Source of the DNA: Theropithecus gelada
Taxonomy: Eukaryota; Chordata; Mammalia; Primates; Cercopithecidae
DNA: 64,000 nucleotides
NCBI RefSeq assembly: GCF_003255815.1
Contig: NC_037668.1
Span: 10,701,736 to 10,765,735 of the forward strand
Direction: 5' to 3'
This document shows positions 13,012 to 25,179 of the stretch, piece after piece (the first letter of the stretch is position 1; each line of letters begins with the position of its first letter). The notes beneath the pieces were generated by a model. The model saw only the letters and a program-made list of their open reading frames with translations, did not search any database and was not told the DNA's origin. A program made the translations under genes and the position numbers.

Positions 13012-14035
13012 TTACCATTTGGCATGCTTTTGAAGAGGCTGTTACTGGTTGTTTCTTTCCATGTTTAGTGCTTCCTTCAGGAGCTCTTGTAAGACAGGCC
13101 TCTTGGTGACAAAATCTCTCAGCATTTGCTTATCTGTAAAGGATTTTATTTCTCCTTCACTTATGAAGATTAGTTTGGCTGGATATGAAATTCTGGGTTG
13201 AAAATTCTTTCCTTTTAGAATGTTGAATATTGACCCCCACTCTCTTCTGGCTTGTAGGGTTTCTGCTGAGAGATCCACTGTTAGTCTGATGGGCTTCCCT
13301 TTGTGGGTAACTTGACCTTTCTCTCTGTCTGCCCTTAACACTTTTTCCTTCATTTCAACTTTGGTGAATCTGACAATTATGTGTCTTGGGGTGGCTCTTC
13401 TTAAGGAGTGTCTTTGTGGTATTCTCTGTATTTCCTGAATTTGAATGATGGTTGGCCTTGCTAGGTTGGGGAAGTTCTCCTGGATAACATCCTGAAGAGT
13501 GTTTTCCAAGTTGGTTCCATTCTCCCTATCACTTTCAGGTATACCAATCAAATGTAGATTTGGTCTTTTTGCACAGTTCCAAATTTCTTGGAGACTTTGT
13601 TAATTTCTTTTTACTTTTTTCTCTAGCCTTGTCTTCTCACTTTATTTCATTAATTTTATCTTCAATCACTGATACCCTTTCTTCCACTTGATCTAATCAG
13701 CTATTGAAGCTTGTGCATGCATCACGAAGTTCTCGTGCCATGGTTTTCAGCTCCATCAGGTCATTTAAGGTCTTTTCTGCACTTTTTATTCTAGTTAGTC
13801 ATTCGTCTAATCTTTCTTCAAGGTTTTTAACTTCCTTTCAATGGGTTTGAACATCCTCCTTTAGCTCAGAGAAGTTTGTTAATACTGACCTTCTGAAGCC
13901 TACTTCTGTTAACTTGTCAAAGTCATTCTCCATCCAGCTTTGTTCTGTTGCTGGTGAGGAGCTGTGATCCTTTGGAGGAGAAGAGGCACTCTGATTTTTG
14001 GAATTTTCAGCTTTTCTGCTCTGGTTTCTCCCCAT
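13012..14035 (-). pseudogene. L1PA ORF1 pseudogene (RNA-binding chaperone)
   Basis: It starts at 14033-14035 with the family N-terminus (MGRNQSRKAENSKNQSA). An open piece runs to 13838, is interrupted in the coiled-coil region, and is open again at 13551-13042 across the RRM and C-terminal domain. That frame ends prematurely after MERNNQ, ahead of the family stop at 13012-13014. The intact protein would form a trimer that coats L1 RNA. Confidence 0.93.
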
Positions 14036-15070
14036 CTTTGTGATTTTATCTACCTTTGGTCTTTGATGTTGGTGACCTACAGATGGAGTTTTTGTGTGGA
14101 TGTCCTTTTTGTTGATGTTGGTGCTATTGCTTTCTGTTTGTTAGTTTTCCTTCTAACAGTCAGGTCCCTCAGCTGCAGGTCTGTTGGAGTTTGCTGGAGG
14201 TCCACTCCAGACTCTGTTTGCCTGGGGATCACCAGTGGAGGCTGCTGAACAGCAAATATTGTAGAACAGCAAATATTGCTGCCTGATCCTTCTTCTGGAA
14301 CCTTTGTCCCAGAGGGGCAGCCACTTATATGAGGTGTCTGTCAGCCCCTACTGGGAGGTGTCTCCCAGTTAGGCTACACGGGGGTTAGGGACCCACTTGA
14401 AGAGGCAGTCTGTCCATTCTCTGGGCTCAAAAGCAGTGCTGGGAGAACCACTGCTCTTTTCAGAGCTGTCAGACAGGGACATTTAAGTCTGCAGAAGCTG
14501 TCTGCTGCCTTTTGTTCAGCTATGTTCTGCCCACAGAGGTAGAGTCTAGAGGCAGTAGGCCTTGTTGAGCTGTGGTGGGCTCTGCCCAGTTTGAGCTTCC
14601 TGGTGGCTTTGTTTACCTACTCAAGCCTCAGCAATTGCAGATGCCCCTCCCCAAGCAAGGCTGCTGCCTTGCAGTTCTATCTCAGACTGCTGTGCTAGTA
14701 GTGAGCAAGGCTCTGTGGGCGTGGAACTCACCGAGCCAGGCATGGTAGAGAATCACCTTGTCTGCTGGTTGCCAAGACCTTGGGAAAAGTGCAGTATTTG
14801 GGCAAGCGTGTCCAGTTTTTCCAGGTAGTCTCTCATGGCTTCCCTTGGCTAGGAAAGGGAAATCCCCTGACCCCTTGTGTTTCCCAGGTGAGGTGATGCC
14901 CTGACTTGCTTCAGCTTGTCCTCCACGAGCTGCACCCACTGTCCAACCTGTCCCAGTGAGATGAACCAGGTATCTCAGTTGGAAATGCAGAAATCACCCA
15001 TCTTTTGCATTGATCATGCTGGGAGCTGCAGACTGCAGCTGTTCCTATTTAGCCATCTTGGAATGTCCCC
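14036..15070 (-). promoter_or_regulatory. L1PA 5' UTR with internal promoter region
   Basis: GC-richer sequence matching the L1PA 5' UTR in order, from the 5' end at 15070 to the ORF1 start. In young L1 this region holds the internal RNA polymerase II promoter and an antisense promoter. Read on the minus strand, the first 20 bases contain caagatggct, the YY1-type motif that positions L1 transcription starts. Whether it is still active cannot be seen. Confidence 0.8.
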
Positions 15071-15086
15071 GACATAAAGCATTTTT
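15071..15086. repeat. 16-bp target-site duplication, right copy
   Basis: The sequence gacataaagcattttt is the right-hand partner of 8886-8901. It carries straight on into the interrupted L1MB sequence. Confidence 0.93.
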
Positions 15087-18000
15087 CATTTGCCTGTTAG
15101 TCATTTGGATGTCTTCTTTGGAGAGCTGTCTGTTCATATTTTTTGCTTATTTTTAAATCAAGTTTTTTGGATTTTTTTGCTATTCAGTTATTTGTGTTCC
15201 TTAGATACTTTGGATATTAACCTCTTGTCAGATGTATAATTAGCAAATATCTTCTCTTATTCTGTAGGTTGTCTGTTCACTCTGTTGTTTCCTTTGCTGT
15301 TCAGAGACAGTTTGATGTAACACAATTTGTCTGTTTTTGCATTTGCTGCCTGTGCTTTTGAGGTCTTTGAAAAATTACTCTCCACAACAACATTATAAAG
15401 CATTTACCCAATGTTTTCTTCCAGGAGTTTTGTACTTTCAAGTTTTATAGTTATATAAAAGTTTTATAGTTATATAGTTTTATAGTTTCAAGTCTTACAT
15501 TTAAGTCTTTAATCCATTTTGAGTTGATTTTTTAATATGGTGAGAGATAAGGGTCTAATTTCATTGTTCTGTATGTGGCTATCCAGTTTTCCCAAAGCCA
15601 TTTATTGAAGAGACTATCATTTCCCAATGTATGTTCTAGACATCTTTGTCAAAAATGAGTTGGATATAAATGCATGGATTTATATTTGGGCTCTCTGGTC
15701 AGTTCCATTGGTCTATGTGTCTATTTTTATGCCAGTATCATGCCACTTGGTTACTATAACTTTGTATACTTTTAAAAAAATTCTTCTTTGACAAGTCATG
15801 ATGAGTATAATATACTTTCACATAAGGCAATATGTTGCCTCCAGCTTTGTTATTTTTGTTGAAGACAGCTTTGAGTACTAAGGGTCTTTTGTGGTTCCCT
15901 ACACATTTTAGGACTCTTTTCTATTTCTTTGAAGAATGTCATTGTGATTTTGATAGAGATTGCATTAAATCTATAGATATTTTTGGGTTGTATGGACATT
16001 TTAACTTTGTTAATTCTTCCAGTCTCTGAACACAGAATATTATTTTATTTATTTGTACCTTTTTCAATTTTTTCAACAATGTTTTATAGTTTTAATTGTA
16101 TTTCTAGGTATTTTATTTTTATTTTTTGAAGATGTTGTAAATGGAATTTTCTTAATTTTTTTCAGATAGTTTTCTGATTTTTGTATGTTGATTTTGAATC
16201 CAGGAGCTTTACTGAATTTACTAGTTCTAGCAGGTTTTGGTGGTTTTTAGGGTTTCCTACATATAAGATCACGTCATCTGCAAATAGGGACACTTTAACA
16301 TTCTTCTTTACGATTTAGATGCCTTGTTTTTACTTTTGTTTGCATAATTGGTTGGATAGGTCTTTTGGTACTATGCTGAACAGAAGCAAAAGTGGGTCTC
16401 ATTATCTTGTCCCAGATCTCAGAGAAAAGACTTTCCATTTTTCCCTGTTTCATATAAAGTTAACTGTGGGTTTATCATATATGGCCTTCATTGCTTTTAG
16501 GAATGTTCCTTCTATACCCAGTTTTTTGAGGCCTTTTTATCGTGGAGAGATGTTTAATTTCATTCAATGCTTTTTCATCACCGATTGAAAGGATGATATA
16601 TTTGTTTGTTTGTTTGTTTTGGTTCTGGTGATGTGAGGAATCATAATTTTGATTGGTATATGTTGAATCATCCTTGCATTCCTGAAATGAATGGCATTTA
16701 ATCATGGTGAATGATCTTTTTTTAATGTGTTGTTTAACTTGGCTTGTAGTATTTTATTGAAAATTTTTGCATTTATGTTTATCTGAGATATTAGCCTGTA
16801 GTGTTTGTTGTTGTTGTTGTTGTTGTTCTTGTGTCTTTATCTGGTTTTGACATTACAGTAATACTGGTCTTGCTATAATTTATTTGGAAGTATTCCATAG
16901 TCTTCTAATTTTGGGGGATAGTTTGACAAGAATTGGTATTCAGGAGTGAAGCCATCTAGTCCTAGGCTTTTCATTGATCAGGGACTTTCTATTACTGCTT
17001 TAATCTTGCTACTCGTTATTGATCTGTTCAGGTTTTCTATTTCTTCATGGTTCAGTCTTGGTAGGTTGTATGTGTCCAGGAATTTATTCGTTTCTTCTAG
17101 ATTTTCCAATTTGTTTAACTGTTCATTAGTGTTATGATTCTTTGTATCTGTGGTATTGTAATCTCTTCTTTTTCATGTATGAGTTGCTTTCTTTGGGACT
17201 TTTCTCTGTTTTTCTTAGGCTAGCTAAAGGATTTTTTGAAAATTTTGTTTTCTCAAAATTCAACTTTTCGTTTTGTTGACCTCAAATGTTATTTGTTTAT
17301 TTGTGCTCTGAGATGTTATTTTGTTTATTTCTGCTCTGAGCTTTGCTATTTCTCTTTTTCTGCTAATTTTGAGTTCAGTTGGCTCTTGTTTTTATGTTCT
17401 TTGAGGTGCAATTGTAAGTTGTTTATTGAAATCTTTCTTTTTTTGATGTAAGTATATATCGTTATAAACTTCCCTCTTAGAACTGCTTTTAGTGTTTTTC
17501 ATAAATTTTGGCATATTTTATGTCCATTTTTATTTGTCTTGTTTTTTAAATATACTTTCTTCTTCATTGATTCATTGGTTGTTCAAGAGCATGTTGTTTA
17601 ATTTCCACATATTTTTAAAATTTCCAGTATTTGTCCTATTATTGATTTTCAATTGTATACCATTGTTGTCCAAAAGATGCATGACACAAGTTTTTTTCTT
17701 CTAAAATGTTCTAAGACTTGCTTTGTAGCTTAACATAATCTATCCTAGAGAATGTTTCATGTGCAGTTGAGAACACTGTGTGTTCTGCAGCTGTTGGATT
17801 GAGTATTCTGTAAATGCCTGTTAGGTTCATTTGGTCTAGAATGCAGTTTAAATTAAATATTTCTATATTAATTTTCTGTCCAGGTGATCTTTCCATTGCT
17901 AAAAATTGGGTCTTAAACTCCTCAACTATTATTGTGTTGCAGTCTATCTCTCCCTTTAAATCTATTAATAGTCACATATATTTCAGTGCTCCAGTGTTGG

Positions 18001-18332
18001 GTGCATATATGTTTACAACTGCTGTATCCTTTTGCTGAATTTGCCCCTTTATTATAAATATGATGACCTACTTCTTCTCTTTTTACAGATTTTGACTTGA
18101 AGTCTATCTTATGTGACATATGTATAGCTATCCCTGTTTTGATTTTCATTTGCATGGAATATTTTCCCATCTTTTCACTTTCAGTCTATGTATTTTCTTA
18201 CAAGTGAATTGTAGGCAGCATATAGTTGAGTGCTCTTGTTATTTATGCCATCAGCCACTCTCTTTTAATTAAAAATGTCAATTCATTTACATTCAAAGTA
18301 ATTATTAATTTGTAAGAACATACTACTGCCAT
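15087..18332 (-). pseudogene. L1MB ORF2 pseudogene, main part
   Basis: The start codon is at 18330-18332, read on the minus strand as atggcagtagtatgttctta. The frame then passes through the endonuclease region (about 18330-17700) and the reverse transcriptase region (about 17300-15840). Many stops and indels are present; no open piece is longer than about 90 codons. The C-terminal part lies beyond the inserted L1PA at about 8370-8901. Confidence 0.88.
16805..16828. repeat. (GTT)n microsatellite inside L1MB
   Basis: Eight consecutive gtt triplets in the ORF2 relic. A (GTTT)n tract lies nearby at about 16600-16620. Both are recent expansions on the old L1 sequence. Confidence 0.9.
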
Positions 18333-18879
18333 TTTGTTCATTGTTTTCTAGTTGTTTCATAGATTCTTTTTCCTTTCTTCCTTCTTAGTGTCTTTCTCTG
18401 TGGTTAAGTGATATTCTCTAGAAGTATTTATTCCTTGCTTTTTATTTTTAGTATATATATTTCTCATAGGTTTTTTCTTTGTGCTTACCATGAGGCTTAC
18501 AAAAAGCATAGTTATAACACATTAAATTAAATTGATAACAACTTTCTCTGGTTGCTAAAAATAAAAATAACCAACAACTGGAAATCCTACTCTACATTTT
18601 ATTTCCACCTTCACACATACATTTTGAATTTTTGATGTCATAATTTATAACTATTTGTAAATAACTTATAAATCATTACTATAACCATTACAAATCATTG
18701 CTTATTCCTTAACCAATTTTGTAGTTTTTATTATTTTTAATAGTTTAGTCTTTTTATCTTTATATTAAAGATATAGTTTATTTACATACCATGATTGTAG
18801 TATTAGAGTATTTTGAATTCACCCGCATACATACTTGTACCAGTGAATTTTATACCATTGGACATTTTCATGTGTCTCA

Positions 18880-19890
18880 TTAGAGTGTTTTTTTTTTAGT
18901 TTAAAATGCTGCCTAGCATTTCTTGTAAGATAGGTCTGGATGGTGATAAACTCTTTCAGCTTTTAGTTTTCTGGGAGAGTCTTTATTTATCCCTCATTTC
19001 TGAAAGATAGCTTTATTGTGTATAGTATTTTGAGTAGACAGTTTTGTTTTTACTTCAGCACTTTAAATACATCATTCCACTCCCTCCTGGCCTGTGAACT
19101 TTCTCCTGAGAAGTATACTGTTAAGCATATTGGAACTTCCCTATATGTTATTTTCTTCTATTCTCTTGCTGATTTCAGGATTTTCTCTTTGTCTTTGATT
19201 TTTCACAGTTTGATTCTAGTATTTCTTGGGGTAGTCTTATTTGAATTGCTTCTAATTGGTGACTTTTGACCTTTTTATATCTAGCATCTTTCCCCACATT
19301 TGAAAAATTTTCTGCTATTATTTTTTTAAATAAGCTTTCTATCCCTTTGTGTTTCTTTACTCCCTCTTTAACTCCAGTGAGCAAAACTTTGCCCTTTCAG
19401 TGTTGTCCCATACATTCTGCATGCTTTCTTCATTCCTTTTTTATTTTTTCTTCTATGACTGTATATTTTCAATTAGACTGTCTTCAAGCTCACCGATTTT
19501 TTTCTTCTTCTTAATCAATTCTGCTGTTGATACTTTCTGTTGCAATTTTTAGTTTATTTGTTGTATTCTTCAGCTCCAGAATTTTTATTTGGTTTTTGTT
19601 GTTATTTTAAACTCTCTGTTAAATTTCTCTGATACATTTCTGAATTGTTTCTCTATATTTTATTAAAATTCACCACGCTTCCTTAAGACAGCTATTTTGA
19701 ACTGTCAGGCAGAACATACCTCTCCACCTCTTTAGGGTCAGTTACTGGCATCTTATTTTGTCTGGTTGGTGATGTTATGTTTCTCTGATTGTTCTTAATC
19801 CTGTGGCTGTTTGTTGATGTATGTGCATTGAATATGTAGGGGTTTTTTGTCTTCAGTCTTTGTAGTCTGACTTTGTCTGTACCCATCCAT
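18880..19890 (-). pseudogene. L1M ORF1 pseudogene
   Basis: Reverse-oriented L1M ORF1 relic. The C-terminal domain is near 18900-19000 (cttgtaagataggtctggatg), the RRM part at about 19080-19260, and a coiled-coil region upstream at about 19400-19700. The frames are heavily broken and the end points are approximate. Confidence 0.75.
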
Positions 19891-20460
19891 CTTTGGGGAG
19901 TAGGGTTATCCAGAAATTCTGTGCTGACTGTTTTGGTCTCTTAGTCTTCAACCACTACAGCCATTGCAGTGCAAGAGGGCATGCTAAACTCAGTTCTGCT
20001 ACTCCTGGCACCAAGGTTTGAGAATTAGTTGCTGTCAGCCCCAACCCCATTTCTGTTTTCAAAATGACTGCTGATGAGCTAGCCCTGCCAGCACTTAAGA
20101 TGCTTCCCTTGGAATAAGACCAGAGTGAGTCTTTGACAAAGGGTTCCAGAAAGATGAAGAAGCTAAATGTCCATGTCAACTTACTTTTTCTGTTGTAGAG
20201 ACAGTAAGTCCAGGGTACTTTGCCATGTGTGGTACTGTGCAGACTCTGGGGATGAATACTGTAGTAAAAGATAATTTGTCCCCTTACTGTCTAAATGTGC
20301 ATTTTTCCTCAGTTCTACAATCCAAAGGGATATCACAGCTTCACTACAAGTTCTGGGATGTTTGTGGTGGTAATCTTGCCTCTGGATAGTTACTAGTTGT
20401 TGAGAGGAAAAGATGGAGAACTCTTAATCTTCCATTTTGCTAAGGTGACTGCACAAAGGA

Positions 20461-21029
20461 GTCAATCTTGCTTCCATTTGCCAGGCAGGGAAGGAACTGG
20501 ATGCTTGCCATTTTCAGTTTCCATTACTTCTATTGCCACATGGTTTAATGAGTTTTTATTCATGGCTGCCCCCTCATTGGTTAGGTGATGTAACATGCTT
20601 GAGATTAACAAGTTATGGCTGTATTTAACTTACATGCCTAAGCTCAGCCATTATTTTTCAAGCATGTCAGTTATTCAAGAGTTGGCTGGGCCTGAGGAAG
20701 TTTCTAGCCTCAGCCACAATCTGGGCCATTACCGGCTTTTCTTCAAAAAACTGAAATCAATATCGGAATCTTACTTCTGTCCTTATGAATTTAGCTTGGA
20801 GCCCTTATTTTCCTTTCTTCCAGTAATTCTCAATTAGGTTATTCTTCATGGTAACATTGAACTTCAAATGAGTCTCTTTTCCTCTCATTCAAGGAAAATT
20901 TTTTAAGTTTGTCCACTTCCTTTTCAGGAATAAAGATTATGTACCAAGGAACACTGAGACAGGGTGTTTCTTGAAAACGTAAGAGATCACATTAACTATA
21001 TTTCAGGACAGCAAGTGCCTAATAGACTT
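20461..21029. other. unique sequence
   Basis: No confidently named repeat or gene. The open frame 20595-20837 (80 codons) has no recognisable domain. The left border depends on where the L1M 5' UTR really ends. Confidence 0.4.
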
Positions 21030-21800
21030 TCATTTTATTCATTTCTACAGAAAATGCTTAGGAATGCCTACAATCTGCCAGGCACTGTTTTAGACTCCAA
21101 GGAAACAGCAATAAATAAATCTGAACAATTTCCTGCAATCATGGGGTTTACAATCTAGTGGAAAAGAATGATGAACAAACATCAAGATATTTTATGGCTG
21201 CTGGTGGTAGATGTGAAAATAAAACAATTGACTATAGAATGAGATGAGTTATTTTAAGTAGGGATGCCAAAGAAGTGACAATTTAACATTGAATAAAGTG
21301 AGGAAAGAAGCTATGTGGACTCTGAAGGTAGAAAGTTATAGAAAAATAGCACATACAGAGTCCTATGGTCCGAGCATGCTTGGCAAGCTCAAATAACAGC
21401 AAGCAGTTCAGTGTGTTTGGAGCAGAGTGAGCAAGGGGATATTACAGATGAGGTCAGAAAGATGGTTGGGGGCAAAAATTGTAGAGTCTTGGAGGTTATG
21501 GTAAGAGCTCTAAATTTAACTCTACATGAGCTAAAGCCTTTGAAAGGTTTTGAGGAGAAAACAGACATAATCTGGTTTATATTTTAGAAAAAAACTCTCA
21601 CCATTATAGGGTCTTCAAAAATAATTTGATAACATGTGGAGAGTGAAATGTGGGGAATGGGTGGGGCATAGAAAAGAGGACACAGGGAGAATAGTAGAAG
21701 TAATTGAGAAAATAAAGGACTCATAATTGACCTTTAGATTTCACATGATGGAGATTACTAGTGACCTTGATGAGAACAGCTTTATTAGACTGGTGGAGAC
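21030..21800 (-). mobile_element. L2 LINE 3' region
   Basis: A long reverse-oriented L2 match: ttcatttctacag, ctgccaggcactgttttaga, aacaatttcctgcaatcatg, gtttggagcagagtgagcaa, gatgaggtcagaaagatggt, then aaaggttttgaggagaaaac. The order follows the reverse complement of the L2 3' end, so this is one fossil insertion of more than 700 bp. Confidence 0.88.
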
Positions 21801-21864
21801 AACAGTTTTCTGTGCAGTCCATGTCCCACTACTTCTTTCATCAACTGGCTTTGAGAGTCTAGTG

Positions 21865-21960
21865 AAATTCATTCATTCAGCATGACATTGTTTTAACTGG
21901 ACAATTATTATGTGTCAAGGACCGTGCTTCCTACTAGATATACAATAGATTAATGAAGCA
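21865..21960 (-). mobile_element. L2 LINE 3' terminal fragment
   Basis: A second L2-type end: attcattcattcagcatgac, then ttattatgtgtcaaggaccg and tagatatacaatag. It lies just beyond the larger L2 fragment and in the same orientation. Confidence 0.65.
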
Positions 21961-22021
21961 TTGGTTTTTTCACTCATCATCAAATAGCAAACACAGATGA
22001 GCAAAATAATAAATTTTAACA

Positions 22022-22443
22022 TGTATTAGTTTCTTCTTGTGTTGCTATAAAGAAATATCTGATACTGGGTAATTTATAAAGAAAAGGGGTTTAATTGGTG
22101 CAGGGTTCTGCAGGCTGTAAAGAAATCCTGGTGCTGGCATCTGCTTGGCTTCTAATAAGACCTCAGGGAGCTTACAATCATAGTGGAAGGTGAAGGGGAG
22201 CCAGCACATCACATGGCAGGAAGGGAGTTAGAGAGAGGGGCAGGGAGGTCCCAGATTATTGCAAACAACCAGATCTCTCATGAGCCAACTAAGTGAGAAC
22301 TTATTCATCATCAAGGGGATGGCACTAAGATTTTCATGAGGGATCCACCCCAGATCCAATACCTTTCACTAGGCTCTGCCTCAAATACTGGGGATTACAT
22401 CCAAACATGATATTTTGAGAAGACAAGTATCCAAACCATATCA
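22022..22443 (-). mobile_element. solo LTR, MST-type (MaLR, ERVL)
   Basis: A complete LTR of the MST/THE1 group in reverse orientation, starting tgtattagtttcttcttgtg and ending aaccatatca. Landmarks are gatactgggtaatttataaa, gggtttaattggtgc and gggatccaccccagatcc. The flanks taaca (22017-22021) and taacc (22444-22448) form a near-perfect 5-bp target-site duplication. No internal MaLR sequence is present, so it is a solo LTR left by recombination between the two LTRs. Confidence 0.93.
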
Positions 22444-22448
22444 TAACC

Positions 22449-22972
22449 CAATATAGGAAACAGATTATTCTTTTGTTGAAATGAAACATATCCAATATGT
22501 GCTCAGTCATGTTTCTTCATGAGGGTTTAAGCCATCTGGAAACTGTCAGAAGCCTACAAAACACATCAAAACATGTTTTGTTTTGTTTTTCTCCCTCAAG
22601 TTGTATATTTCTAAACAGAGAACCTAAATCATTAAATGGTTTTACATATAAAAGTCTTACACAGTGCAAAGGGATTTTTTTGTTTGTTTTACAATTACTG
22701 GCTATTGTCTCATCCCATTCACATAAGATTCATATAGGATGGTGTGGATGTTTCCATTTCATGGAACAGAAGAGAAGGCAACATAAAGAATGAAAATGAG
22801 AAATAACTGCGTGGTAGAAAGGACCCTTATAAATCTAGGGCAGGGTCTTTATGTCATCAAACAACACAAGAGCCCAGTAAACCAAGGAAAAGGGCATATT
22901 TGAGTGACCGCACCATAACCCATTCAAATAAACACCCTAACTGCATTTATCTGAATGTTTTATGTGCTCAAG
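22449..22972. other. unique sequence
   Basis: No recognised repeat. The 98-codon open frame 22497-22793 has no database-style motif I can identify and its composition is not convincing for a protein. Confidence 0.4.
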
Positions 22973-23070
22973 AGTGTGTGTATGTGTGTGTGTTTGTGTG
23001 TGTGTGTGTGTTTGTGTCTGTGTGTGTTTGTGTCTGTGTGTGTGTTTGATGTGTATATGTGTTTGTGTAG
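22973..23070. repeat. imperfect (TG)n microsatellite
   Basis: About 100 bp of alternating tg, interrupted by ttg and tctg. The open frames across it are only valine/cysteine or histidine/threonine runs. Confidence 0.95.
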
Positions 23071-23834
23071 GCACACAATTTAATAAATATGGCTGTGTTT
23101 TTTCAAGTATGCAGCATTGCACATATACATACAGAACACATGTGGCTAGAGATCATTCATACCTTCATTCTTAAAAATGGTGTAAGTAGAAAAATTATAC
23201 AAACCATAAAAATCAAATCATACTAGCTTACATGCATATAAATTCAGAAATGCTTAAAGGAAATTTACAGCTGAAATCACTACTGTGGAACCTGAACCTA
23301 TGGAATAAACTGAATAACTAGATATAGCCCATTTAGAAGCACTTAGAATAGTCACAAACATGACTAGAGAGATTGGAAAATCAGATTTATATGAAAATGT
23401 TAACGCAACAAGATTATGTAATAAGCAAAAGAGCAAAATTAGTAGTTATTACTTTTTGAAATATACAAATTACTTACTTTTTGAAATACACAAAAAGATG
23501 ATAACCTACATTTTCTGACAACATAACAAACACATATAGAAGTAGATACAGAAAATGTTGTCTTATTAAGGAGTTTGGTCAAATAGTGAACTACGATACA
23601 GAAGTGGAAAGTGAGACCTTATTTCAGTTCATCAGATGTTTTTCAACATATGAACAATCATGAAGGTACTGAAATTTTTTCTGGGAACTTACTGTCTTTT
23701 CTCAAAGCTCTAGTTTCCTATCTTGGCCCTCTAGTGAAGCATGGTAAGCATAGGTTCTCGTGACTGCTATGAGAGTAGGAATTGAGGGCAGGGGATCAAA
23801 GAACTGACAACTCCAACTGTTATCTAGTATGTTA
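23071..23834. other. unique sequence
   Basis: AT-rich with no named repeat. A short local duplication of ttactttttgaaata(t/c)acaaa occurs at about 23450 and 23473. Confidence 0.4.
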
Positions 23835-24142
23835 AGTAACTGGAATTCTCACCCACTGCTGGTAGGAGTAAAAAATGGTACAAATGCTTTGATAAATGGT
23901 TTAAGTTGCCATAAAATTAAGCATGCACCTATCCTATAACCCGCCACTTCTACTCTTAGGCATTTTACCTATAAGAAACGAAATCATATGCCCACACACA
24001 CACAAAAAAAAACTTGTACAAGAATGTTTATAAAACCTTTATTCATAGAGAATAAGAACTGGCAACAACTCAAATGCCTACCAATAGGTGAATAAATAAA
24101 CTAATTGTGATATATTCATAGAGTAGAATATTACTCAGCAGT

Positions 24143-24166
24143 AAAAAAAAAAAAAAAAAAAAAAAA
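24143..24166. repeat. (A)24 homopolymer inside L1M
   Basis: A pure run of 24 A in the L1M 3' region, where the family normally has only five or six A. It is a slippage expansion and not an A-tail, since L1 sequence continues on both sides. Confidence 0.95.
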
Positions 24167-24253
24167 CTATGGGTAGATTCAACAATGTAGATGAATCTCA
24201 AAAGCATTTTTAAGTGAAAGAAACCAGAAACAAAATAGTAAATACTGTATAAG

Positions 24254-24313
24254 TATAATTCTATTTATATTAAATACAAGAAATATAATTCTATTTATAT
24301 TAAATACAAGAAG
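24254..24313. repeat. 30-bp tandem duplication in L1M
   Basis: Two adjacent 30-bp copies that begin tataattctatttatatta and end tacaagaa. They match except at the final boundary. Confidence 0.93.
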
Positions 24314-24539
24314 TAAACTTAATCTATGGTAATGGAAATCAGAATAGTGAGTGCCTATTAGACACAGGTGGGGGTTGATGGGTCAGGATCAAAAGAAAAC
24401 TTTTAGGATGATTAAGGTCATGTACACAGGAGTGCATCTGTTAAACTTCATCAAAATGTACACCTAAAATGTGTGCATTTTAGTTCATGTAGATTTTACT
24501 TCAATTAAAATAATGAAATGATCAAAACCCTCCAATAGC

Positions 24540-25110
24540 TTATCATTTCACTTGGAATTAAATTTTTTTTAATGTCCTCTAACGGCCAATGCGATCTAAG
24601 CTTACACTTTCTCTTAGACCTTATCTCCTATCAGTTTTCCTCTTGCACACTCCTTTCCAACTTCACAAGTCTCTTTCCTGATTCGTCATCGGCATGCTCG
24701 TAACTCAAAACCTTATGCTGCTCTTCCTTCTGCTAGGAACCTTCCTCCTCTGTGGATCAGTGTAATCATCTCCCTCATTTACTTCAGATCTTTTTTCAAA
24801 TGTCACCTCATTAGAGTGCTCCTGAAACATCCTTTCTAAAATATCAACAACTGTCCCCAACGCACACACACACACATTTCATCACTCTTTATCTTTTCTT
24901 CCTTTCATAGTGCATGCCAATCCAAGACATTACAATATATAGATATTATATATTTATATATTACATATATTATTGTCTTTCTTTCTCCCTAGAATGAGGA
25001 AATCTGCAACCATAACCTTTGTTATTCACTGATGTATCCTCTAGTGAATAGAAAAATGTCTGTACATAGATATTCAATAAATATGTGTTTAATGGCTGAA
25101 TAATTAAGTG
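24540..25110 (+). mobile_element. L2 LINE 3' region
   Basis: The L2 order on the plus strand: ccaatgcgatctaagcttac, cttctgctaggaacc, aaatgtcacctcattagagt, ccctagaatgagg, and the terminal tattcaataaatatgtgttt. A short (CA)7 sits at about 24862. This is the same 3' segment found in reverse at 21030-21800. Confidence 0.87.
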
Positions 25111-25179
25111 GAGGTTAGATAACTGAAGCAATAGTACAGAGGAGATGCAGACATCTGATGGGAAAAAAACTAAATATTC

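Larger units (their letters stand above)
8902..15070 (-). mobile_element. full-length L1PA LINE-1 (older L1PA), inserted into an L1MB
   Basis: A 6.17-kb L1 on the minus strand. The A-tail appears as T-rich sequence at 8902-8925, followed by the 3' UTR to about 9121, ORF2 (9122-12948), ORF1 (13012-14035) and a 5' UTR of about 1 kb ending at 15070. The 5' terminus read on the minus strand begins ggggacattccaagatggct, which is the normal start of L1PA. The length equals a full-length L1 and both ends are bounded by the 16-bp duplication. The 5' UTR and the many sense-disrupting changes suggest a mid-aged L1PA (about PA6 to PA8, inferred). It cannot move on its own, because both reading frames are broken. 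Confidence 0.95.
15087..20460 (-). mobile_element. L1MB-like LINE-1, remainder (right fragment of split element)
   Basis: It continues ORF2 of the L1 that starts at 8005. Blocks in reverse order include ttaacctcttgtcagatgta, agtcttacatttaagtcttt, ccagttttcccaaagccatt and ccagctttgttatttttgtt. The reverse transcriptase FADD codons lie at 16273-16284. ORF2 begins at 18332, ORF1 lies at about 18880-19890, and 5' UTR-like sequence reaches about 20460 (the outer edge is uncertain). Both fragments together measure about 6.3 kb, close to full length. Confidence 0.88.
23835..24512 (+). mobile_element. L1M LINE-1 3' end (L1MC/L1MD-like)
   Basis: The ORF2 C-terminal codons and 3' UTR of an old L1 on the plus strand. 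Landmarks are ttctcacccactgctggtag, gcatttt-acctataagaaacga, acttgtacaagaatgttta, caaatgcctaccaataggtg and atgtacacctaaaatgtgtg. It ends in ttacttcaattaaaat. The 5' part is missing, as is usual for truncated L1 copies. Confidence 0.88.

Noticed and set aside
22937..23174. Frames rich in valine/cysteine or histidine/threonine
   Set aside because: They are translations of the TG microsatellite. The same applies to 49062-49250 and 57303-57573.
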